This document shows positions 8,277-16,714 of a stretch of 64,000 nt of DNA, piece after piece; position 1 is the first letter of the stretch, and the number at the start of each line of letters is the position of its first letter. The stretch is taken from contig NZ_KB911461.1 in the NCBI RefSeq assembly GCF_000383475.1, forward strand, positions 310,001 to 374,000, read 5' to 3'. This DNA comes from Microbacterium sp. 11MF. GTDB lineage: Bacteria; Actinomycetota; Actinomycetes; Actinomycetales; Microbacteriaceae. Below the pieces are notes generated by a model. The model was not told the DNA's origin. It saw only the letters and a program-made list of their open reading frames with translations, and did no database searches. The translations under genes and the position numbers were made by a program.

Positions 8277-8948
8277 ATGACCGATGCCCCCGCGCGTTTC
8301 GCCGGCGTGCGCGCGTACGAGACGCTGCTGGGCGAGATCCAGGACGGCACGCTGCGCCCCGGCGCCGTGCTGGGCGAGGTCGAGCAGGCTGCGCGGCTCG
8401 GGGTGAGCCGGACTCCGCTGCGTGAGGCGCTCCGCCGTCTGGCCGCCGATGGGCTCGTCGAGCAGGCATCGCCGCGGGTCACCGTCGTCACCGGCATCGA
8501 CGTCGACGACATCCGCGCTCTCTTCGACGTCCGCCGCGCGCTGGAGGAGACGGCGGCGCGGTTGGCCTCGCGTGCGTCGGATCGCTCGGTCTTCGCTGCG
8601 CTCGCCGCGGACTTCGCCGCCGTCGACGCCGGCGATGGGCCCGTCTCCGATGCCGACGCGTACTACGCGCTCATCGCGCGATTCGATGCGGAGCTCGACG
8701 CGGCCGTCGGCAACGACTACCTGACGTCCGCGTTGCGCACCGTCCGCACGCATCTCGTACGCGTCCGGCGTCTCGCCCGCGACAAGCCCGAACGACTCGC
8801 GGCATCCGTCTCGGAGCACCGTCTCATCGCGAGCGCGATCGCGTCAGGCGATGCCGACCTCGCCGCGCACGCGACGCACGTGCACCTGCACAACGCCCTG
8901 ACCTCGATACTCGACTCCCTGTCCGACACCCCGGAGGAAACGACATGA
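8277..8948 (+). CDS. GntR family regulator (FadR/FCD type), likely controls the methylcitrate operon
   Basis: Transcription factor of 223 residues. The winged helix-turn-helix occupies about residues 14-68 ([20 protein letters not shown] followed by [18 protein letters not shown]). An all-helical FCD effector domain follows, with the expected metal-ligand candidates (a D near [12 protein letters not shown], and histidines in [11 protein letters not shown] and HVHLHNAL). The stop codon overlaps the prpD start by four bases (ATGA), so regulator and pathway genes are one transcription unit. Placement suggests it senses a propionate-derived metabolite such as methylcitrate, which is an inference. 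Confidence 0.9.
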   Translation: MTDAPARFAGVRAYETLLGEIQDGTLRPGAVLGEVEQAARLGVSRTPLREALRRLAADGLVEQASPRVTVVTGIDVDDIRALFDVRRALEETAARLASRASDRSVFAALAADFAAVDAGDGPVSDADAYYALIARFDAELDAAVGNDYLTSALRTVRTHLVRVRRLARDKPERLAASVSEHRLIASAIASGDADLAAHATHVHLHNALTSILDSLSDTPEETT

Positions 8949-10471
8949 CCGTCACCCACCACGTCCGCGTCTACCGCAGCGACGAGCCGCTTCCCCGCGA
9001 GGAGCAGCTCGCCTACAAGATCGCCCAGGTCGCCGTCGACCCGGTCGCGGTCGAGTCCGACGTCATCGACATGATCGTGAACCGGATCATCGACAACGCG
9101 GCGGTGGCCGCGGCATCCCTCACCCGTCGACCCGTCAGCGCGGCCCGTTCGCAGGCGCTGTCGCACCCGGTGTCGGCCGGCGGGTACGGCGGCACCGTGT
9201 TCGGCGTGCCGAACGAGACCCGCACGAGCCCCGAGTGGGCGGCGTGGGCGAACGGCGTCGCCGTGCGCGAGCTCGACTACCACGACACGTTCCTCGCGGC
9301 GGAGTACTCGCACCCGGGTGACAACATCCCCGCGATCCTGGCCGTCGCGCAGCACGTCGGCGCCGACGGCGCCGCGCTCGTCCGCGGCCTCGCCACCGGA
9401 TACGAGATCCAGGTCGACCTCGTCCGAGCGATCAGCCTGCACAAGCACAAGATCGACCACGTCGCACACCTCGGCCCCTCGGCGGCCGCGGGCATCGGCA
9501 CGCTCCTCGGCCTCGACGTCGACACGATCTACCAGGCCGTCGGCCAGGCTCTCCACACCACGACCGCGACGCGTCAGTCGCGCAAGGGCGAGATCTCCAC
9601 GTGGAAGGCGCACGCCCCCGCCTTCGCCGGCAAGATGGCCGTCGAAGCGGTCGACCGTGCGATGCGCGGCGAGACGTCGCCGTCGCCCATCTACGAGGGG
9701 GAGGACGGCGTCATCGCCTGGCTCCTCGACGGCAAGGACGCCGCGTACGACGTGCCGCTCCCGGGAGCCGGCGAGCCGAAGCGCGGCATCCTCGACACCT
9801 ATACGAAGGAGCACTCGGCCGAGTATCAGGCGCAGGCCTGGATCGACCTCGCCCGCAAGCTCGGCACCGAGCGGCCCGAACTCCGCGACCCGGCCAACAT
9901 CGCCTCGATCGTGCTGCACACGAGCCACCACACGCACTACGTGATCGGCTCGGGCGCCGGCGACCCGCAGAAGTACGACCCCACGGCATCCCGCGAGACG
10001 CTCGACCACTCGATCCCGTACATCTTCGCGGTCGCGCTGCAGGACGGCGGCTGGCACCACGTCGACTCGTACGCGCCCGAGCGCGCCGGCCGCCCCGACA
10101 CGGTCGAGCTGTGGCACAAGGTCACGACCGCCGAGGATGCCGAGTGGACGCGGCGCTACCACTCGGAGGACCCGGACGAGAAGGCGTTCGGCGGCCGCGT
10201 GGAGATCACGCTGACCGACGGCTCGACCGTCGTGGACGAGATCGCCGTCGCGGATGCGCACCCCCTCGGAGCCCGCCCGTTCGCCCGCGCGGACTACGTG
10301 CGCAAGTTCCGCCTGCTGGCGGAGCACGTGCTCGAGCCCGCCGAGATCGACCGGTTCCTCGCGCTGGTGGAGCGCCTGCCCGAGCTGACGGCCGATGAGG
10401 TGCGGCAGCTCGACATCGTTGCGGCGCCGGGCGTGCTCGAAGCGGCGCCGGCCCCGAAGGGGCTGTTCTGA
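8945..10471 (+). CDS. prpD: 2-methylcitrate dehydratase (MmgE/PrpD family)
   Basis: Second step of the 2-methylcitrate cycle for propionyl-CoA: dehydration of methylcitrate to methylaconitate. The protein is 508 residues and carries family segments [53 protein letters not shown] and [16 protein letters not shown]. The substrate-binding HDTF and the conserved SHPGDN stretch are intact. It starts by ATGA overlap with the regulator and is followed, after a 160-base gap holding an unusual inverted-repeat element, by prpB and then prpC, giving the complete three-enzyme set. Confidence 0.94.
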   Translation: MTVTHHVRVYRSDEPLPREEQLAYKIAQVAVDPVAVESDVIDMIVNRIIDNAAVAAASLTRRPVSAARSQALSHPVSAGGYGGTVFGVPNETRTSPEWAAWANGVAVRELDYHDTFLAAEYSHPGDNIPAILAVAQHVGADGAALVRGLATGYEIQVDLVRAISLHKHKIDHVAHLGPSAAAGIGTLLGLDVDTIYQAVGQALHTTTATRQSRKGEISTWKAHAPAFAGKMAVEAVDRAMRGETSPSPIYEGEDGVIAWLLDGKDAAYDVPLPGAGEPKRGILDTYTKEHSAEYQAQAWIDLARKLGTERPELRDPANIASIVLHTSHHTHYVIGSGAGDPQKYDPTASRETLDHSIPYIFAVALQDGGWHHVDSYAPERAGRPDTVELWHKVTTAEDAEWTRRYHSEDPDEKAFGGRVEITLTDGSTVVDEIAVADAHPLGARPFARADYVRKFRLLAEHVLEPAEIDRFLALVERLPELTADEVRQLDIVAAPGVLEAAPAPKGLF

Positions 10472-10494
10472 TGACCGGGCTGATGGGTCGAGCG

Positions 10495-10602
10495 TTCGGT
10501 ATTCAGTCTCTGCGCTCGTGCGTCCACCCTGGCGGGTGTCTCGAACCGCGCGGTTCAGGGGCGCGTGTCGACGGCGACGATACGTCGGGACTGAATACGG
10601 AA
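10495..10602. repeat. Structured inverted-repeat element between prpD and prpB (cloverleaf-like)
   Basis: The 160-base gap holds an outer inverted repeat, GTATTCAGTC (10499-10508) and GACTGAATAC (10589-10598), which extends outwards to about 13 of 14 matches. Inside it are three more self-complementary segments in order: CACCC-TGGC-GGGTG (10525-10538), GAACC-GCGC-GGTTC (10543-10556) and CGACG-ATA-CGTCG (10575-10587). As RNA this could fold as a closing stem with three hairpins. It may be a mobile repeat (MITE/REP-like), a processing or attenuator structure, or a regulatory RNA; I recognise no known family. Confidence 0.6.
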
Positions 10603-10631
10603 CACCCCGTGGGCGGAAGGGAGGCGCGCTG

Positions 10632-11531
10632 ATGCTGTACGCACAGACACCCGCGCACGAGAAGCGCCGTCTGTTCCGCGAGCGGCTCGCGACGGGGGAA
10701 CTCCTGCGCTTCCCCGGCGCGTTCAACCCGCTGTCGGCCCGCCTCATCGAACGGAAGGGCTTCGAGGGCGTCTACATCTCGGGCGCCGTCCTCTCCGCCG
10801 ATCTCGGGCTCCCCGACATCGGACTGACGACCCTGACCGAGGTCGCCGCCCGCGGCCAGCAGATCGCCCGCCAGACGGAGCTCCCCGCGATCATCGATGC
10901 CGACACGGGGTTCGGCGAGCCCATGAACGTGGCGCGGACGATCCAGACCCTCGAGGACGCCGGCATCGCCGGTGCGCACATCGAGGACCAGGTGAACCCG
11001 AAGCGCTGCGGCCATCTGGACGGCAAAGCGGTCGTCGACGAGGACACGGCACTCAAGCGCATCCGCGCCGCCGTCGACGCGCGTCGCGACTCGAACTTCC
11101 TCGTGATGGCGCGCACCGACATCCGGGCCGTCGACGGGCTGGATGCCGCGACCGACCGCGCGCGCAAACTGGTGGATGCCGGCGCCGATGCGATCTTCCC
11201 CGAGGCGATGCGGACCCTCGAGGAGTTCGCCGCCGTGCGCGAGGCGGTCGACGTGCCGATCCTCGCGAACATGACCGAGTTCGGCAAGAGCGACCTGTTC
11301 ACGGTCGACCAGCTGCGGGACGTCGGGGTGAACATCGTGATCTGGCCGGTGTCGCTCCTGCGCATCGCGATGGGCGCGGCCGAGCGTGCGCTCGATACGC
11401 TGATCGACGAGGGGCACCTGACGTCCCGCCTCGGCGAGATGCAGCACCGCGCCGACCTGTACGACCTCATCGACTACGAGTCGTACAACCACTTCGACAC
11501 GAACGTCTTCACCTTCCGCATCGACCGCTGA
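10632..11531 (+). CDS. prpB: Methylisocitrate lyase
   Basis: Last step of the methylcitrate cycle: cleaves 2-methylisocitrate to pyruvate and succinate. The ATG start gives 299 residues, the usual length. The isocitrate-lyase superfamily signature KRCGH is at residues 124-128 with catalytic C126; Mg2+-binding aspartates are in IIDADTGFGEP (D89, D91), and E118 lies in AHIEDQ. The reading frame is open upstream into the intergenic element, but that part lacks family similarity and the ATG at 10632 has a GGGAGG-type site close by. It is followed 22 bases later by prpC. Confidence 0.95.
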   Translation: MLYAQTPAHEKRRLFRERLATGELLRFPGAFNPLSARLIERKGFEGVYISGAVLSADLGLPDIGLTTLTEVAARGQQIARQTELPAIIDADTGFGEPMNVARTIQTLEDAGIAGAHIEDQVNPKRCGHLDGKAVVDEDTALKRIRAAVDARRDSNFLVMARTDIRAVDGLDAATDRARKLVDAGADAIFPEAMRTLEEFAAVREAVDVPILANMTEFGKSDLFTVDQLRDVGVNIVIWPVSLLRIAMGAAERALDTLIDEGHLTSRLGEMQHRADLYDLIDYESYNHFDTNVFTFRIDR

Positions 11532-11553
11532 CGGTCGACGAACAGGAGCGAAC

Positions 11554-12744
11554 ATGAGCGACCCCGACATCAAGAAGGGCCTCGCCGGCGTCTACGCCGA
11601 CACGACGGCGATCAGCAAGGTCAACCCCGAGACGAACTCCCTGCTGTACCGCGGGTACCCGGTCCAGGAGCTGGCGGCGACCCAGCCGTTCGAGGCGGTC
11701 GCCTACCTGCTGTGGCACGGCGAACTGCCGACCGGCGACCAGCTCGCCGAACTGCAGGCGGTCGAGCGGGCGAACCGGGCGATGCCCGCCGACATCCGCT
11801 CCTTCATCGACGCGATGCCGACCTCGGCGCACCCGATGGACGAGGCGCGGACGGTCGTCAGCCTGCTCGGCGCGTTCGAGACCGCGGGCATCGCGAACGT
11901 GCTGGATGCCGCGGGGACGCCGGCGGAGAACCTGGACCGCAGCATCCGCCTGTTCGCGATCCTCCCCGCCGTCGTCGCGTACGGTCAGCGCCGCCGCCGG
12001 GGGCAGGAGATCGTCGAGCCGCGTGAGGACCTCGGGTACGCCGCGAACTTCCTCTGGATGACCTTCGGCGAGGAGCCCGACGAGGCCGTCATCGACGCGT
12101 TCAACCGCTCGATGGTCCTCTACGCCGAGCACTCGTTCAACGCGTCGACGTTCACAGCCCGCGTGATCGCGTCGACGCTGAGCGACCTGTACTCGTCGGT
12201 GGTCGGTGCGATCGGCGCGCTGAAGGGACCGCTCCACGGCGGCGCGAACGAGGCCGTCATGCACATCTTCGACGAGATCGGCTCGGCCGACGCCGTCGTG
12301 CCGTGGCTCGACGAGGCCCTCGCCGCCAAGCGCAAGATCATGGGCTTCGGCCACCGGGTCTACAAGCGCGGCGACTCGCGCGTGCCGACGATGAAGGCCG
12401 CGCTCGACACGCTCGTCGAGCACTACGACCGGCCCGACGTCGCCGAGTTGTACGAGACGCTCGAGTCCGAGTTCGTCTCGCGCAAGGGCATCTACCCCAA
12501 CCTCGACTACCCGTCGGGCCCGGCGTACAGCCTCATGGGCTTCGACACGCTGACGTTCACGCCGCTGTTCATCGCCGCCCGCATCACCGGGTGGACGGCG
12601 CACATCATGGAACAGCAGGCATCCAACGCCCTCATCCGACCCCTGGCGGCGTACAGCGGTTCGGACGAGCGGCACATCGAGGGCTACGTCCCGGATGCCG
12701 CCGAGGTCGAGGCTCTCGAGCGGCCGGAGGAAGCCGCTGGCTGA
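11554..12744 (+). CDS. prpC: 2-methylcitrate synthase / citrate synthase
   Basis: Condenses propionyl-CoA (and usually acetyl-CoA) with oxaloacetate. The 396-residue protein has the citrate-synthase catalytic features: H193 (AEHSFNAST), H228 (GPLHGGANEAV), H267 (GFGHRVYKRGD) and catalytic aspartate D318 (NLDYPSGPAY). The short type-II-free N-terminus, GLAGVYADTTAIS, is typical of the bifunctional methylcitrate/citrate synthase branch. A good AACAGGAGCGAAC ribosome-binding stretch precedes the ATG. It closes the gntR-prpDBC operon; the region after it holds the first S55 promoter motif. Confidence 0.94.
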   Translation: MSDPDIKKGLAGVYADTTAISKVNPETNSLLYRGYPVQELAATQPFEAVAYLLWHGELPTGDQLAELQAVERANRAMPADIRSFIDAMPTSAHPMDEARTVVSLLGAFETAGIANVLDAAGTPAENLDRSIRLFAILPAVVAYGQRRRRGQEIVEPREDLGYAANFLWMTFGEEPDEAVIDAFNRSMVLYAEHSFNASTFTARVIASTLSDLYSSVVGAIGALKGPLHGGANEAVMHIFDEIGSADAVVPWLDEALAAKRKIMGFGHRVYKRGDSRVPTMKAALDTLVEHYDRPDVAELYETLESEFVSRKGIYPNLDYPSGPAYSLMGFDTLTFTPLFIAARITGWTAHIMEQQASNALIRPLAAYSGSDERHIEGYVPDAAEVEALERPEEAAG

Positions 12745-12746
12745 TG

Positions 12747-12783
12747 TTTTCCCCACGCGGACGCGTGGGCGTGGTATCCAGGA
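12747..12783 (+). promoter_or_regulatory. Upstream motif shared by the two S55 genes, copy 1
   Basis: TTTTCCCCAC (12747-12756), 14 bases, then GTGGTATCCAGGA (12771-12783). The same two blocks with 13 bases between precede the second paralogue. The first block overlaps a perfect hairpin, CCCACGCG-GA-CGCGTGGG (12752-12769), which could also end prpC transcription. The blocks are likely a duplicated promoter; no known sigma consensus fits well. Confidence 0.5.
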
Positions 12784-12843
12784 GGTCCTGGCGATGGAGC
12801 AGGGCTCATCTGTGACGCGCCGGGAGATCCTGGGGTGGTTCTC

Positions 12844-14676
12844 ATGTCATATCGTCCTGTGCGGAGGTGGGCGAGAGTCCACGCCGTTGTCGCCATGCTG
12901 GCCGGGGCCGTCGTCCTCGGCGCGCTGACCGCGGCGCCGTCGAGTGCCGTCTCGGAGAATCCGCGCCTGTTCTGCGATCTGCCCGGGCAGAAACTCGCGA
13001 TCTCGCCGATGAATCTCCTCAAGGCGGGCCAGCGGATCTGGTGGAAGACGAGCCTGACGGGCGAGTACGCCAGCACCCTCTCGGGTGAATACGTCGGCAA
13101 GCTGTACAACGCGCTGGGGGCGGACACCGCGGGCCAGCCGCGGGACCTGCTGCTGGTGAGGCTCGATGGCATCAACGGCGAGCCGGGCGAACTCGACACA
13201 GGAGTATGGGCCGGGATGTCCGGCTCACCCGTCTACGACGACCGGCAGAGACTCATCGGAGCGATCTCCTACGGATTCAGTTCGCTGCCGAACAACGTGG
13301 TCGGCGTCACTCCCGCCGCGTACATCAAGTCGCTCGGCGTCCTGCCGGCGTCCAAGACCCTCGGCCGCTCGCAGACCGAGAGCGTTGAGGACATGGTGAA
13401 CGAGCCGTCGACCGCGCGCAGTGCCACCCTCAAGCGCATCGACCCGGTCCGAGTGACGATCGGCTCCTCGGCGTCCGACATCGATGAGACGACAACCCGG
13501 CTGGGCGATCGCATCGACGGATTCCGGGGCGTTGCCGCGACCGGGCGCGCGGTCCCCGGCGGGGAGTATCGTGCACGCGATTATCCGATCCTCGCGGGCG
13601 GCAACATCGCGGTGTCGTATGGGTACGGCGCGGTCACCGAGGCCAGCGTCGGCACCGTGACCGCTGTCTGCGGCACGGAGGTCTTCGCTTTCGGTCATCC
13701 GAGCAGCGGCAACTCGAAGCTGTCCGCCAACATCCACGGCGCACTGACCGCGCGGATTGTTCCGGATCCGGAGGGCTCCTACAAGCTGATCAGTGCGATC
13801 GGCAAACCGAAGGGCAAGCTCGTCGAGGATCGGACCGTCGGCGTCCGCGCGAAGTTGGGGATCATCCGCCCGACGATCGAAGTTCGCACGACCAGCGCGT
13901 ATGGGGATGTGAAGAACGCCATGACCACGAATGTCTCGGAGCAGCAATTCGTCGCGAGCGCGGCGTACACGCAGCTCGGGAACGAGGTCGTCCGCATGCT
14001 CGACAACGCGCAAGAGGGTTCTGCCCGGGTGGAATGGAGAATCACCTACCAGCGTGCCGACGGAAGTACAGCGATCCTGAAGAACGCCAATCGGTATTCG
14101 AGCAAGACGGATCTGCCGTACGTCGTCGGTGAGGGCGTCGCCAACGACGTGGCTGCCTTGCAGAGCAACTCTTTCGAGGAGGTCCGGATTCAGTCAGTCC
14201 ATGTCTTGACGCGTTTCGAGTCGGACCACCGGATCGCGAAGGTGGGCGGTGTGCAGATGCTCAAGGGCGGTAAATGGGTGACGGTGGACTCGGGCAGTGT
14301 CACCAAAGTCGCTCGCGGCGGGTCGTATTCGTTCCGCGCGGTGCTCAGCCCTGCCCCGGGAGCGGAGAAGGTGACGGAGTACGCGCCGTTTACGCTGACG
14401 GTGCCGAGGGATGTGCGCAGCACGTACCAGGTCGAGCTGTTCGCTCCGGATGCCGATGACGAGTTCGGGGGAGAAGGGCCCGCGCCGCGGACCTTCGCGC
14501 AGTTCGTCGCGGGGCTCGACGACAACCATCGTTCCGATGTCGTCACGCGGGAGGTGTCCTACACGTCGACGGCGGGCCCGCGGAAGGCGAGCGGGGCCAC
14601 GATCGTGACACCCACGGTGCTGGTCGCGAACGGGGCATCCGTGTCCGTGCGGTTCGAGGTCCCCGCGGCACGCTGA
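12844..14676 (+). CDS. Secreted SpoIVB-like peptidase S55 domain protein, tandem copy 1
   Basis: Exported protein of 610 residues. A signal peptide (RR at 7-8, hydrophobic 13-30, AxA-type site near residue 35) is followed by a mature region starting VSENPRLFCDLPGQ. The S55 serine motif GVWAGMSGSPVYD gives candidate nucleophile S126, followed by LIGAISYGFSS and GVTPAAYI. The segment matching the SpoIVB histidine region, SVGTVTAVCGTEVFAFGHP (H285), comes after the serine, opposite to SpoIVB order. The C-terminal third appears unique to this pair. The ATG at 12844 aligns exactly with the start of copy 2; a GTG nine bases earlier is possible. Codon choice is less extreme than in copy 2. Substrate unknown. 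Confidence 0.75.
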   Translation: MSYRPVRRWARVHAVVAMLAGAVVLGALTAAPSSAVSENPRLFCDLPGQKLAISPMNLLKAGQRIWWKTSLTGEYASTLSGEYVGKLYNALGADTAGQPRDLLLVRLDGINGEPGELDTGVWAGMSGSPVYDDRQRLIGAISYGFSSLPNNVVGVTPAAYIKSLGVLPASKTLGRSQTESVEDMVNEPSTARSATLKRIDPVRVTIGSSASDIDETTTRLGDRIDGFRGVAATGRAVPGGEYRARDYPILAGGNIAVSYGYGAVTEASVGTVTAVCGTEVFAFGHPSSGNSKLSANIHGALTARIVPDPEGSYKLISAIGKPKGKLVEDRTVGVRAKLGIIRPTIEVRTTSAYGDVKNAMTTNVSEQQFVASAAYTQLGNEVVRMLDNAQEGSARVEWRITYQRADGSTAILKNANRYSSKTDLPYVVGEGVANDVAALQSNSFEEVRIQSVHVLTRFESDHRIAKVGGVQMLKGGKWVTVDSGSVTKVARGGSYSFRAVLSPAPGAEKVTEYAPFTLTVPRDVRSTYQVELFAPDADDEFGGEGPAPRTFAQFVAGLDDNHRSDVVTREVSYTSTAGPRKASGATIVTPTVLVANGASVSVRFEVPAAR

Positions 14677-14712
14677 TTTTCCCCACCGGGACGCCCCACG
14701 TGGTATTCAGGA
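14677..14712 (+). promoter_or_regulatory. Upstream motif shared by the two S55 genes, copy 2
   Basis: TTTTCCCCAC (14677-14686), 13 bases, then GTGGTATTCAGGA (14700-14712), starting right at the stop codon of copy 1. It differs from copy 1 by one base in the second block. Conservation despite divergence of the remaining leader argues for function, most simply a promoter for each gene. Confidence 0.5.
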
Positions 14713-14781
14713 CATCTGCATGACCAGTGGCCGAGCACCTTCGGTCTCGGCGCGCACACGTCACCCTGGGGGGAACGCACC

Positions 14782-16623
14782 ATGTCATACCGTCCTGCGC
14801 GGAAATCGGGGGTCGCGCGCGTCGCCGTGGCGACCGCTGCCGCCACCGTCCTCATCGCGTCACTCACGGCGGCGCCGGCGAACGCCGTCTCGTCGGACCC
14901 GAACCTCTTCTGCGATCTGCCGGGTCAGCGCCTGGCGATCTCGCCCATCAGCGGCCTGAAGGAGGGCGAGCCCGTCACCTGGCGCTCCACCGTCAAGGGA
15001 ACCAAGCCCACGACCTTCACCGGTGAGTACATCGGCAAGCTCGACAACGCGCTCGGGACGGATGCCGCGGGCAAGCCGCGCGATCTGCTCCTCGTCAAGC
15101 TCGACGGCGACATCGTCAACGGCACGTCGGGTTCGCTCGCCGCGGGCGTGTGGGCCGGGGCATCCGGCTCGCCCGTCTACGACGCGGACGGCGCCCTGCT
15201 CGGCGCGGTGTCGTACGGTTTCAGCTCGCTCCCCGACAACGTCGCGGGGGTGACGCCGGCCGCGTACATGAAGGCGATCGGCGCGCTGCCGGCATCCAAG
15301 ACGCTCAGCCCGTCGCAGACGCAGACCGTCGAGCGGATGGCCGACGAGAAGTCGACGGCTCGTCGCAGCAGCACGCTTCGCCGCATCGAGCCGGTGCGAG
15401 TGACGATCGGGACGTCGGCGAGCGACCTGGACGACGCCACGGACAGACTCAGTGAACGCATCCCCGGCTTCCGCGGCGCGGCGGCGAGCGGCCTCGCCGT
15501 GCCCGGTGGCGAGAATCGCGCGGCCGACTATCCGATCGTCGTCGGCGGCAACATCGCGATGTCGTACGGCTACGGCGCCGTCACCGAGGCCAGCGTCGGC
15601 ACCGTGACCGCCATCTGCGGCACGGAGGTCTTCGCCTACGGCCACCCCGGCAGCGGCAACTCGGCTCTCTCCGCCAGCATCCACGGCGCATCGGCGGCGC
15701 GCATCGTCCCCGACTCCGCCGGCTCGTACAAGATGGTCAGCGCGATCGGCCGGGTCAAGGGCAAGCTCCTCGACGATCGGACCGCCGGCATCCGCGGCAA
15801 GCTCGGCGTACCCGCTCCGACGATCGAAATCCGGACCACCAGCGCCTACGGCACCCTGAAGAACACGACGGTCACGAAGGTGTCCGAGCCGGGGTTCATC
15901 CCCGGCGCCGCGTACGCGCAGATGGGCAACGAGGCGGTCCGGATGCTCGACAACGTGCAGAAGGGCTCTGCGCGGGTCGAGTGGACGATCACGTATCAGC
16001 GGGCCAACGGTGCGACGGCGACCCTGAAGAACGTGAACCGCTACGCGAGCCCCTCCGAACTGCCCTACTACGTGGGTGATGGTGTCGCGAATGACGTGGC
16101 GGCGCTGCAGAGCAACCCGTTCGAGGATGTACGGATCCTGTCGGTGAACGTCCTGACGCGTTTCGAGGCGGATTACCGGGCGGCGGCTTTCAGCGGTGTG
16201 CAGATGCTGAAGAGCGGCAAGTGGGTGACGGTGGATTCGGGCAGTGTCCTGAAGGCCGCTCGTGGCGGGTCGTATTCGTTCCGCACGGTGCTCGCGCCGG
16301 CTCCGGGTGCCAAGAAGGTGACCGAGTACGCGCCGTTCACGGTGACCGTGCCGAAGGATGTGCGCAGCACGTACCAGGTCGAGTTGTCCGCCCCGGACGC
16401 CGACGACGAGTTCGGTGGAGAAGGGCCGGACCCGCGGTCCTTCGCGCAGTTCGTCGCGGGGCTCGACGACAACTACCGTTCCGATGTCATCACGCGAAAC
16501 ATGTGGTACACGTCGACGGCGGGGCCGAGGAAGGCCGGCGAGGCCACGATCGTCGCACCCACGGTGCTGATCGGCAACGGGGCATCCGTGTTCCTCCGGT
16601 TCGAGGTCCCGGCCACGCGCTGA
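14782..16623 (+). CDS. Secreted SpoIVB-like peptidase S55 domain protein, tandem copy 2
   Basis: Paralogue of the preceding gene, 613 residues and colinear over its full length. The signal peptide ends near APANA (about residue 35). The serine motif is GVWAGASGSPVYD (S128) and the histidine segment SVGTVTAICGTEVFAYGHP (H288), with a further conserved histidine in SASIHGA (H301). The C-terminal region keeps VQMLKSGKWVTVDSGSV and an acidic APDADDEFGGEGP loop shared with copy 1. A strong GGGGGGAA site precedes the ATG. Codon use is typical of the genome, unlike copy 1. A GC-rich hairpin follows. It may be an extracellular or cell-surface protease or a non-catalytic homologue. Confidence 0.75.
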   Translation: MSYRPARKSGVARVAVATAAATVLIASLTAAPANAVSSDPNLFCDLPGQRLAISPISGLKEGEPVTWRSTVKGTKPTTFTGEYIGKLDNALGTDAAGKPRDLLLVKLDGDIVNGTSGSLAAGVWAGASGSPVYDADGALLGAVSYGFSSLPDNVAGVTPAAYMKAIGALPASKTLSPSQTQTVERMADEKSTARRSSTLRRIEPVRVTIGTSASDLDDATDRLSERIPGFRGAAASGLAVPGGENRAADYPIVVGGNIAMSYGYGAVTEASVGTVTAICGTEVFAYGHPGSGNSALSASIHGASAARIVPDSAGSYKMVSAIGRVKGKLLDDRTAGIRGKLGVPAPTIEIRTTSAYGTLKNTTVTKVSEPGFIPGAAYAQMGNEAVRMLDNVQKGSARVEWTITYQRANGATATLKNVNRYASPSELPYYVGDGVANDVAALQSNPFEDVRILSVNVLTRFEADYRAAAFSGVQMLKSGKWVTVDSGSVLKAARGGSYSFRTVLAPAPGAKKVTEYAPFTVTVPKDVRSTYQVELSAPDADDEFGGEGPDPRSFAQFVAGLDDNYRSDVITRNMWYTSTAGPRKAGEATIVAPTVLIGNGASVFLRFEVPATR

Positions 16624-16638
16624 CGTCATCGATCCCGG

Positions 16639-16677
16639 CGACCGCGCCGCAGCTCATCACGGGCTGCGGCGCGGTCG
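16639..16677 (+). terminator. Hairpin terminator after S55 copy 2
   Basis: Arms at 16639-16653 and 16663-16677 pair over 15 bases (core ACCGCGCCGCAGC with GCTGCGGCGCGGT) around a nine-base loop. There is no long T-run, as is usual in high-GC actinobacteria. Confidence 0.65.
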
Positions 16678-16714
16678 TATGTACGGAGTCGGTACGGTCT
16701 GCGAGCATGAGGCC

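Noticed and set aside
10495..10602. tRNA gene in the cloverleaf-like element
   Set aside because: The stem lengths and spacing do not fit a tRNA, and there is no T-loop GTTCRANYC or CCA-like end in the right place.
10395..10631. Extension of prpB upstream through the gap
   Set aside because: It crosses the inverted-repeat element and reads Arg-rich without similarity; family length fits the start at 10632.
12747..12769. Intrinsic terminator of prpC with a T-run
   Set aside because: The T-run TTTT precedes rather than follows the hairpin on the plus strand, so a classical terminator is not supported; noted only as a possible end.
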